Assembly: GCA_009861545.1 (NCBI GenBank)
Contig: VXME01000169.1
Location: 2,748 to 47,312 of the forward strand
Source of the DNA: Acidobacteriota bacterium
GTDB lineage: Bacteria; Acidobacteriota; Vicinamibacteria; Vicinamibacterales; UBA8438
Direction of reading: 5' to 3'
DNA length: 44,565 nucleotides
The notes beneath the pieces were generated by a model. That model worked only from the letters and a program-made list of their open reading frames with translations, made no database searches and was not told where the DNA came from. The position numbers were made by a program, and so were the translations under genes. Of the stretch, positions 14,972-22,637 are shown one piece after another. Each line of letters begins with the position of its first letter. Positions within the stretch are counted from its first letter, which is position 1.

Positions 14972-15396
14972 TTGAGGGGGTTGCGGGACGGCGGACATCG
15001 GTCATCAAGACCCCGGCAGCGGAGAGCGGCCAAGTCGTGGTTGAGCGGTTCGGCGACGAGATCACGCTCAAGCGGTTCGTGCGCCTCGACGTTCGGCGCG
15101 TGGAGCTGCGGCCGGAGAGCTACAACCCGGAACACGAGGTGATGACGCTCGACCTGCCGAAGCACATCCTGAACATCGACGGCGTCGGCGGCGGGGCGAT
15201 GACCGGAGCATTCCAGGACATGGTCAGTCGCGGGAACCTCCTCGCTGAAGCAGAGATAGAGACGACGGGAGTACATCGTCGGGTGGGGCGACGACCCCAG
15301 GCCAGGCAACCGCACGCGAACCGCCACACGTTTCCGATCGAAGCGGCATCCGACTTGGCGGAACCCAAGCGGAGCCAGCGCCGGTCTGCCGCATGA
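14972..15396 (+). pseudogene. LexA/S24 repressor C-terminal fragment
   Basis: From about 14985 the frame reads TSVIKTPAAESGQVVVERFG, then DEITLKRFVRLDVRRVELRP and ESYNPEHEVMTLDLPKHILN. This is the C-terminal peptidase half of a LexA-like protein: ESGQVVVE, then the catalytic Lys in EITLKRF, then the ELRPES.NPEHE strand. The N-terminal DNA-binding domain, cleavage site and catalytic Ser are missing, cut off by the IS right end. Homology fades after about 15210. The matching N-terminal half is not found on the left side of the IS. Confidence 0.55.
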
Positions 15397-15525
15397 GCCC
15401 CAAGACCAGCGACGACGCAGGTCGATGGCCACGAAAGGCTGATGCACGCCGCACGCCGATCTGCCCCAGCGCGACCGCGCGGAAACGACGAAACAGACCG
15501 GCCCACCGGTAGCCGCACCCCGATC

Positions 15526-17505
15526 TCACAAGTCCCGGCGGAGAAGCCTGTCCTCCGCGGCACCGCCGAGCGTCTCCACCAACCACGGATCCATCCGCAG
15601 TGCGCTCGGCGGACTCGTGGTGGTCGTCACGATGTACTGAAACGATGGACCATCACCGCCGTCCTCCAGATCGCGCACGAAGTGAAACAGCCGGTGGTAG
15701 ACGCCAAGGCCGAGGTCGGCCTCTCGCGGACTGTCATGGATCAGGAACGCAGGCAGGTGTGTGAGCCCCTCGATGCTCATCTGCATGACCGCCAAGTCGA
15801 ACGCGATCACCTTCAGAGAGTCGATGGCGGCCGTCGACCGCTCGCCGCCCAGTACAACGGACGATCTGAGGCCGTGGCCGTCAAAGGCGACCCTTCCCGA
15901 AGCATTCATCCCGACCACGGTCCGGATGATACCGTCGAAGGTTCTCGACAACTCATCGAAAACACCAGCCTGTGCATCACGAAAGGCACCCACCCGGTCA
16001 CGTCTAGCCTGAATCTCACCTTCCATAACATCAGCGCGAGACTGTATCGATTCGTGCTCAGCCAGCAATCGATCCAGGCGATCGACATCTTCAATGCAAC
16101 GACGAGCGCGAAACCAGGCTTCGGACCGAGTATCTCTCATGAGCTCCACTGACCGCAGCCGCTGGTGGAGCTTGTCGGCACGTTCACGAACCGGGTTCAA
16201 CTCCAGAACAATGCGCTGCTCCTGCTCGCGGTGCTGGTCCAGCCGCTGCCGTTCGCGCTCGGCGTCCTGCTGGAGCTGGTCCAGCCGCCGGTTCATGTCC
16301 GCCAGATCCGGCAGTCGGTGCGACAGCTTGCAGCCTTCCGCCAATGCCAGATCGACAGGCACTTCACACACCGGGCATACCGGGTGCGCCGCGCCGCGGG
16401 CGCGGGCAGACGCACCGGGGATTTCTCCTCTGATGCGAGCAATCAGCGCCTCGATTTCCGGGATTCGCGCCTGTACGCCGGACAACCGGTTCTGCAACTC
16501 TTCGACCCGCTGCCTTGCAGCGTAGCTTTCCGAGCGCAACGCGCCGAGATCGGTTACGGCTGCATCAGAACCATCCTCTGCCTCTCCCAGCCGATCAAGA
16601 CGTGTTGTCGCGGCTTCTCGCAACACCTCCACCGCCATGGGACCGGCAACCAGGCTTTCCGGATTGAGCTCCAGCTCCTCGCTCAGGCTCGACTGCAGAC
16701 GGCGCGCCTCCGAGACTCGGCGACCCGCCTCTTTCTTGGCCTCATTGTGCTCCGCTTCCAATCTCGCGATTTCCCCGCGAAGCGCGTATTCAGCCGGGTC
16801 GATGGCTCCAATCAATGCTCTCAAAGCGTCCCGGATCTGCGGAACCGAAAGGCTGCGCGCCGCCGAACCGGAGTGCGAGTCCGGAGATCGCCAGTCCAAC
16901 AGCTTGTCGAACCGACACTCCTGGTCCCGAGACAGCCAAGCGAGCGCGAGACGCCAGATGTCGCGGGGCTGATCTTCGGGAACGACGGCTGCAAGCTTCT
17001 CGAACCGAAAGGTCGCAGCGATCGCGTCAAGGAACGGTTCCACGCCCTCCGCTTCCGGGCTGTCGTTCACCGCCTCATCCAAGTCCCCGTCCCGGACGGC
17101 CAAATGACCCCGTCCCATGCCAATCGAGCGGACCACGGCCCACGGAACGCCATCGACCACCACTTCGGCACCGACGCTTCCGTTTGGAAACGCATGAGCA
17201 ATAGCTCCCCGCTGCTCATCGGCCGCAAATCCGTCCTCACCGAGACAATATCGAAGCAGACGGCAGAACAGCGTCTTTCCGCTGCCGTGCCCTATGACGC
17301 TGGCGTGACCATCCACCGCGTCACGCCGCTCCGCTGGGTCCGGCGCCCAAAGGATGTTGAGGCCCCGCCGCAATCGAACTTCGCGCAGTTGGACTCCAGG
17401 CTCGCTCCAGACTACAAGCCGCCGAACCCAGAGACGGGGCCGCGACCCACGCGTTCCAGATCGCCCGGGCCTTCCACCGGGGACGAGAAGCTCAAGCTGC
17501 TGCAT
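15526..17505 (-). CDS. Rad50/SbcC-like zinc-hook ATPase of the defence operon
   Basis: The start is ATG 17505 (MQQLELLVPGG), chosen because it overlaps the methyltransferase stop by 14 nt; a longer frame lies inside the methyltransferase gene. The 659-residue protein has a Walker A (GHGSGKT, about 71-77), long coiled-coil arms on either side of CPVC (about 377-380), and a second half ending in PAFLIHDSPREADL (about 583-596), a Walker B-like strand. This is the head-coil-hook-coil-head plan of Rad50/SbcC/RecN-type ATPases, though shorter than Rad50. The hook has one CPVC plus a later Cys (EGC). It probably senses or tethers DNA and couples ATP use to the partner enzymes. It is the last gene of the operon, in the place where DISARM carries a PLD nuclease (DrmC). 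Confidence 0.78.
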   Translation of the reverse strand: MQQLELLVPGGRPGRSGTRGSRPRLWVRRLVVWSEPGVQLREVRLRRGLNILWAPDPAERRDAVDGHASVIGHGSGKTLFCRLLRYCLGEDGFAADEQRGAIAHAFPNGSVGAEVVVDGVPWAVVRSIGMGRGHLAVRDGDLDEAVNDSPEAEGVEPFLDAIAATFRFEKLAAVVPEDQPRDIWRLALAWLSRDQECRFDKLLDWRSPDSHSGSAARSLSVPQIRDALRALIGAIDPAEYALRGEIARLEAEHNEAKKEAGRRVSEARRLQSSLSEELELNPESLVAGPMAVEVLREAATTRLDRLGEAEDGSDAAVTDLGALRSESYAARQRVEELQNRLSGVQARIPEIEALIARIRGEIPGASARARGAAHPVCPVCEVPVDLALAEGCKLSHRLPDLADMNRRLDQLQQDAERERQRLDQHREQEQRIVLELNPVRERADKLHQRLRSVELMRDTRSEAWFRARRCIEDVDRLDRLLAEHESIQSRADVMEGEIQARRDRVGAFRDAQAGVFDELSRTFDGIIRTVVGMNASGRVAFDGHGLRSSVVLGGERSTAAIDSLKVIAFDLAVMQMSIEGLTHLPAFLIHDSPREADLGLGVYHRLFHFVRDLEDGGDGPSFQYIVTTTTSPPSALRMDPWLVETLGGAAEDRLLRRDL

Positions 17506-20500
17506 CGATCCAGACCCGGGCGGCCTGCGGAAGAGTCCGGACGATCTCGTCCTCGCCACGGCGGTGCAAGACATCGAGCACCATACGCACTCGCCCGTCC
17601 GGCCATCCGCCGGTTTCGATGGCATCGATTGCAGGACCGGGCGCCCATGTCTTCTCCTCCAGATCCTCCAGGAGATCGCCCGGGACGCGAAGCTGCCGCA
17701 CCGCTGCCCCCCAGGCGTACCCGGGACGCCGCAACTGCGAAACCCCGGTGGGCAACGGCTCTGCCTCGGATCCAATCAGACGGCACCACTCCTCGGCATT
17801 CGCCGGCGACAACGATGGGGTGAGCAATCTCGGTTCCATCGCCAGGAGCGCGGCCAAGCGAACCCGGCGTATCGGCGCCGGAGCACCGATCGCCTTGAGA
17901 ACCGCAGCAAGCGCAGGGACTTCCTGTGCGACTTGATCGCCGGTGACCGGGCTCGCCCAAGCACCATCGGGCAAGACCGCAGGCTCGGGGACGGTGGTAG
18001 CGACCGCGACCGCACGCGGCAGATGGCAGCACCGGGGGTCGGCGGGCGCCGGGTCCAGCTTGCTGCGGTACGAGGTACCGGTCGCGACGGCTTCCTGGAG
18101 GGCGTCGTAGATCTCGAGGATGACATCCCTGGTGCGGTACTGACCGAACCGCTCCTCGTCCTTGCGCCGGACGATCGGAAACGTATCCATGACGTACCCG
18201 ACAGCCGCGCGCGGGGAGGAGAAGTGGGCGCGTAGTTCATCGAGTTCCGCCGATGTCTCATCGTGAGGACAACCATCCGCGCTCCGTGCCGGCCTCCAGT
18301 CGCCACGATCGTCCGAAGGCAGGTACAGGTGAAAGAAAGCGGCGTCGAGCTCGCACCGAAGCAGGAAGCGCCGCTCCTCGTCCCAACGGAACGGCGGGCC
18401 GTTCCAGTCGCACTCGCGAGCGAAGGTCTCGAGGTGATCGGTCGTGTACGTCAGCTCCAAGATGCGAGGCACCAGCCAGTCTCGGATCGTTCCTTTCGGA
18501 CTCTGGGTAGCCAGCCACGGCGCCGGCAAGCTGAGCGTCGTCGGGGACAAGACGGGAAGCTGCTTGGCAACGAAGAAAGCCAGACTCTTGCCGCCCAATT
18601 TCAGTCGCGCCGCGAAGTCGCACGCGAAGCTGCACAGGATCGACGGAAAGACGTGAACGTGCTCCCCAGATACCCTCCATACTGGGAGCTTGTGCCCCAC
18701 CGCCGAAGCCGGAAAGGCGCTACAGATCACGGTTCGGCTATCGGTGCTGGCCGTGACATCGCGGCATCCGATCAACCAACGCGGCGACGTCCGCACCAAC
18801 AGTTCCTCGGCATAGGCGACCGCCGCGTCCGCCTCGCGAAGCGACCCTGCGGGCAAGAAGAGATGCCGATTGTCTGACGCGAACTTCAGCAGAACCGAGA
18901 CACGATCGTGCTCCGCGGCGTACCAGACGGCACCGCTATCCCTGATCTCCTTCCGGGTCCACCAGGGAGTGCGCGACAGTTCGTCGATGTCGAGCTCGTC
19001 GGCGGACAACTCGTCCAACGGCAGAGCCGGAACGTAGGATCGATCGAGCGGCTGGATGCACGCTGAAGCGTCCGCCAGCGAGGAAACCATGCCCGCCATG
19101 GCAACCGCACGGGCGAACGGATGGTGCGCTACGAAGGCCATCCACGCCGGGAAGATCTCCCGCGATGCTTGATTGGCCAACTCACCGAACCGCCCGTGAA
19201 GCCAGTGCGCGAACAGCAGATGGGCGACGCAGAACAGGATCGCCGCGCGGTCGCGTTTGCGAAGCGCATCCAGAAGGCCCCGCGGCAGATCGGCGATCCG
19301 CAGGTAGACCTCACGCGCTTGTACCCAATGACGGGGAAGAACCGTAGAATCAGGACTCCGTTTTTCCAGGACGGTCACGTCGCGCCGGTCCCCGTCCTCC
19401 CATGTTTGCCACCGGTGATCGAACTGGTGCACCATCTTGCCTTCGTAGAGCGGTAGGTGCTCCTCGCCGTTCCGACAGAACACGTTGCCCGACAGTCGCC
19501 AGCCCTCGGCCTCAAGCTCCGTTCGTGAGCGGAAAAGACCGGAATCGTTGGCCATATGAAACATCGTGCTGAACCGGAGGTTCCACGGATTACCGATCGG
19601 ATCCGGTCCATTCTCGGATTCACGAACGAGCACGTGTACACGACGGTAAATCGCCTTGCCGAGTACGGCGTCCATGCGGGTGCGAAAGATGGGGCAATTG
19701 CGGGTGTTGGGATTCAGGAGCCCGATGTCCCCCGCGGAGAGCGTGAACCGGCGGTCGTTGATCTCGACATCCTCTACGGCGCGGGCAAAGAAGACGAAAT
19801 CGGCGGTGGCCGACGCATGCTGCACCCCGCTGCCGGTGGTGAACAGACAGAACTTCTTGTCAGCACGGACATCGGGAAAGAACCGCTTCCCATGGTTCTC
19901 GAAATCGAGGAGGCTGATCAGCGACTCGGTGGCGACGACCTCCTGGAAGAAGAACTTGGTCGTATCGTCCGTGGCAATTCCGGTCGGGACCACGCATCCG
20001 ACGCGACCGCGATCGTTCACCAGACCCCGCATCATCTCGGCGAACACGGTATAGAGATCTATGTCTCCTCGCCCGCATAGCGGATAGCGGCCACTGTTCC
20101 CAATCAGATGCCGCCGGGCCGCCGAGTTCCGGAGGGCGTTCAGGAATTGGCCGTACAGCACAGGATCATCCGTTTCCAGTGATCCGATCATCTGCTTGCG
20201 CTTGGCGGCGGTGGACGCCTGCGCGATCTCCGGCCGACGTTGGGCAAACCACGCCTTCTCCTCGATCTTGACCCGTTCCCACGGCGGATTGCCGAGCACG
20301 CAGTCGAATCCCCCGTTCTCGAAGACCTCCGGGAACGCGAGATGCCAATGGAGGAACCGATACCGGTTAGCCAACTCCGCGACTCTCCGGCTTTGCGCGG
20401 GCGCCATGGCATCGGGCTCCGAACGCAGGGCCTTCACCGTGTCGGTCGTGATGCACGACGGACTATCGCCGGCCCGCTTGGGCCACACGAAGGCCGCGCA

Positions 20501-22636
20501 CCAGACATCGGCCACAAGCTGTTCATGCCGGTACTGCGGGGAGACGACAAGGGACCGAAACCGCGTCGCCTTCCGCCGCACATCGCCGAGGGTGCCGTCC
20601 GGTGACTCGTCGACGCCCCGGCTCAGCGAAGCAAGGCTGCCGTACTCCGGGCGCGTCTCGGCGACCATCAGACGCCCCATGTCCTGCTGGCCGCTGTCAC
20701 GCTCCACGCGGTTCCGCTTCCTGAGCTCGGAACAGACTGTCTGGTCGTCCCCCTCAATCCGCTTGAACGCCTCGTCCGGCAAACCCGCCTCGACGAGATC
20801 CGGCGTGGCGCCAAGCAGGCTGTCGCCGACTCGGATGTGATGGTCGAGAAACGACAGCGGCTTGCCGGGCTCCAGCGCCTCCAGCCAGAGGCTCACGCGG
20901 CACAGTTCGGCCGCCATCGGGTTGACGTCGACGCCGTAGAGGCAGCGGCCAATCACGTCGCGCAGCGCATGCTGATAGAGCCGCGGCGGCGGTTCGGCGT
21001 CCCCCACCGCGTGCGCACGGACACGCGCCAGGTGACGGGCGAGACGGTGCGCGGCGCCAACCAGGAAGTGGCCGGAGCCGACCGCCGGATCGCAGACCTT
21101 GAGCTCGAGGATCGCGCGCTCCGCCGCGCTGCCGACCTTGTCGCGGATCGCTGCCTCGACCACTGGATCAAGAGCGGAGTCGAGGAGGCACTGCACGAGT
21201 TCGTCCGGCGTGTAGTAGGAACCCGACGTCTTGCGGACGTTGCCGGCGAACTCCTCGAAGGTGAAGCGCGCGCCATCGCCGTTCAGCCGCGGCGTGAGCC
21301 CGAGCAGGCTCTCGTAGACGCCGCCCAACTCCTCCGCGCCGAGATTGCGGTAATCCACCGGCCGCAGGACCTTGTCCTGACGAATGAAGGCGAGTCGCCG
21401 CAGCGACTCCAGGAAGTCGTAGTTGGTCAGCTCCGCGCCGTTCAGCGCGGCAGTCGCATCCGAATCCCAGAGGAAACTGCCGAGCGCCGGCAGCGCCAGC
21501 GCCCGGCGAGCGGTCTCGAAACCGGGATCACCCGAAAGCGCACGTGCCAGAAGCTGAAACTGGCGCCACAGGTCGCCGTGGCGAGAGCCCTTGATCCGGC
21601 CGGCCAACTCCCGTAGCCGACCGGTACTGTAGTGCGCGACGAAGCGCTCGCGAGCAATCCGTGCGGGATCGGAATCGTCCCGCGGGTGCAGCAGGGGCTG
21701 TCCATCGAGGATGCGGTCCTCCGCGACGAAGAGAAAGATCAGCCGGTACACGACACGCAGGAGCTGGCCGTGGAAGTCATCCAGCGCCAGCGTCCCGCTC
21801 CGGAGCGCTTCGCGCAGCCGGACGTTCTTCGGGTGAGCGGTGAAACCCGCGCCCAGGACCTGCAGGACGCGCTCGACGCTGCCGCGCAGTTCCCCCAACG
21901 CCCGCGCGCCCTGCCGTTCCGCCTCGCGGGTCCACTGCTCCAGCCAGCATGTCTCGGGCCGTTCGCCTTCCCGCGGTGCGAAGCGCGTTGCGTGAACCAC
22001 GAGCCACAGGAGCACGAAGTCGGCGTAGACCTCGCCCGAGAACATCGCTTCGAGATCGAACTCGAGCCAGGACTGCCGGGATAGCGCCTGGTTGTCCCGG
22101 AGGATGCGCAGGCGCAGGCCGTTCGAGACGATGGCCCACAAGCGCGCGTCGTCGCGGTTGAGCAGATCCTGCACGAGCCCATGCGGGTTGCCCGACGCCG
22201 CGCCATGCTGGCCGGCGGCGCGGCTGTCGAGCGAGAGGCCGCATCCGATGAGGTGTATGGGCACCGGCCCGAAGCTACGGCGGATGGGGTAGGAGCGGCC
22301 GTCGATCTCTGGGCCGGTGGTCGCCGGCAGGAGACCGAACCCGAGCTCGCGAAGCAGCGGCAGGCTCCACTTCTCGTTGGTGAGGCGCGTTCCGGCAACA
22401 CCCTCGGGCAAGTCCGCCGCAACGGCGCGGAACTCTCTCCAGTGCTTGCGCAGACGGTTCCACGACTGCGTGACGGCTTCGTTCACACGCTCCCCGGCCG
22501 CGAGTGCGTAGTCTTCAAGGCGTGTACCCGGCAGCGTCGAGTGGGGATCCGTCAGGCGGCGCAGCAGATCCGTCGGGAGCAGTCCGCCCTCCGAACGGAT
22601 TGTCTGGAACCCTCCCGGCCGTCGGCGGGAAGCCAT
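17492..22636 (-). CDS. giant adenine DNA methyltransferase (Eco57I/PglX-like)
   Basis: This 1714-residue protein has motif I DPAVGSGHFL (about 516-525), the GVDVNPMAAELCRVSLWLEA motif and the catalytic NPPW (about 783-786, in LGNPPWERVK). These are the hallmarks of gamma-class N6-adenine methyltransferases in the Eco57I/PglX group. The N-terminal 400 residues (LTNEKWSLPLLRELG, VSNGLRLRILRDN) resemble the start of many such large enzymes but show no clear PD-(D/E)XK nuclease motif. The long C-terminal half is probably target recognition. It starts 1 nt after the SNF2 stop and overlaps the ATPase gene by 14 nt. In DISARM class 1 the equivalent is DrmMI, which marks self DNA; here the site methylated is unknown. 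Confidence 0.88.
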   Translation of the reverse strand: MASRRRPGGFQTIRSEGGLLPTDLLRRLTDPHSTLPGTRLEDYALAAGERVNEAVTQSWNRLRKHWREFRAVAADLPEGVAGTRLTNEKWSLPLLRELGFGLLPATTGPEIDGRSYPIRRSFGPVPIHLIGCGLSLDSRAAGQHGAASGNPHGLVQDLLNRDDARLWAIVSNGLRLRILRDNQALSRQSWLEFDLEAMFSGEVYADFVLLWLVVHATRFAPREGERPETCWLEQWTREAERQGARALGELRGSVERVLQVLGAGFTAHPKNVRLREALRSGTLALDDFHGQLLRVVYRLIFLFVAEDRILDGQPLLHPRDDSDPARIARERFVAHYSTGRLRELAGRIKGSRHGDLWRQFQLLARALSGDPGFETARRALALPALGSFLWDSDATAALNGAELTNYDFLESLRRLAFIRQDKVLRPVDYRNLGAEELGGVYESLLGLTPRLNGDGARFTFEEFAGNVRKTSGSYYTPDELVQCLLDSALDPVVEAAIRDKVGSAAERAILELKVCDPAVGSGHFLVGAAHRLARHLARVRAHAVGDAEPPPRLYQHALRDVIGRCLYGVDVNPMAAELCRVSLWLEALEPGKPLSFLDHHIRVGDSLLGATPDLVEAGLPDEAFKRIEGDDQTVCSELRKRNRVERDSGQQDMGRLMVAETRPEYGSLASLSRGVDESPDGTLGDVRRKATRFRSLVVSPQYRHEQLVADVWCAAFVWPKRAGDSPSCITTDTVKALRSEPDAMAPAQSRRVAELANRYRFLHWHLAFPEVFENGGFDCVLGNPPWERVKIEEKAWFAQRRPEIAQASTAAKRKQMIGSLETDDPVLYGQFLNALRNSAARRHLIGNSGRYPLCGRGDIDLYTVFAEMMRGLVNDRGRVGCVVPTGIATDDTTKFFFQEVVATESLISLLDFENHGKRFFPDVRADKKFCLFTTGSGVQHASATADFVFFARAVEDVEINDRRFTLSAGDIGLLNPNTRNCPIFRTRMDAVLGKAIYRRVHVLVRESENGPDPIGNPWNLRFSTMFHMANDSGLFRSRTELEAEGWRLSGNVFCRNGEEHLPLYEGKMVHQFDHRWQTWEDGDRRDVTVLEKRSPDSTVLPRHWVQAREVYLRIADLPRGLLDALRKRDRAAILFCVAHLLFAHWLHGRFGELANQASREIFPAWMAFVAHHPFARAVAMAGMVSSLADASACIQPLDRSYVPALPLDELSADELDIDELSRTPWWTRKEIRDSGAVWYAAEHDRVSVLLKFASDNRHLFLPAGSLREADAAVAYAEELLVRTSPRWLIGCRDVTASTDSRTVICSAFPASAVGHKLPVWRVSGEHVHVFPSILCSFACDFAARLKLGGKSLAFFVAKQLPVLSPTTLSLPAPWLATQSPKGTIRDWLVPRILELTYTTDHLETFARECDWNGPPFRWDEERRFLLRCELDAAFFHLYLPSDDRGDWRPARSADGCPHDETSAELDELRAHFSSPRAAVGYVMDTFPIVRRKDEERFGQYRTRDVILEIYDALQEAVATGTSYRSKLDPAPADPRCCHLPRAVAVATTVPEPAVLPDGAWASPVTGDQVAQEVPALAAVLKAIGAPAPIRRVRLAALLAMEPRLLTPSLSPANAEEWCRLIGSEAEPLPTGVSQLRRPGYAWGAAVRQLRVPGDLLEDLEEKTWAPGPAIDAIETGGWPDGRVRMVLDVLHRRGEDEIVRTLPQAARVWIDAAA

Positions 22637-22637
22637 C

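Noticed and set aside
16165-17823. 552-codon plus-strand frame opposite the ATPase gene
   Set aside because: It is the antisense shadow of the Rad50-like ATPase and methyltransferase end; the minus strand has all motifs.
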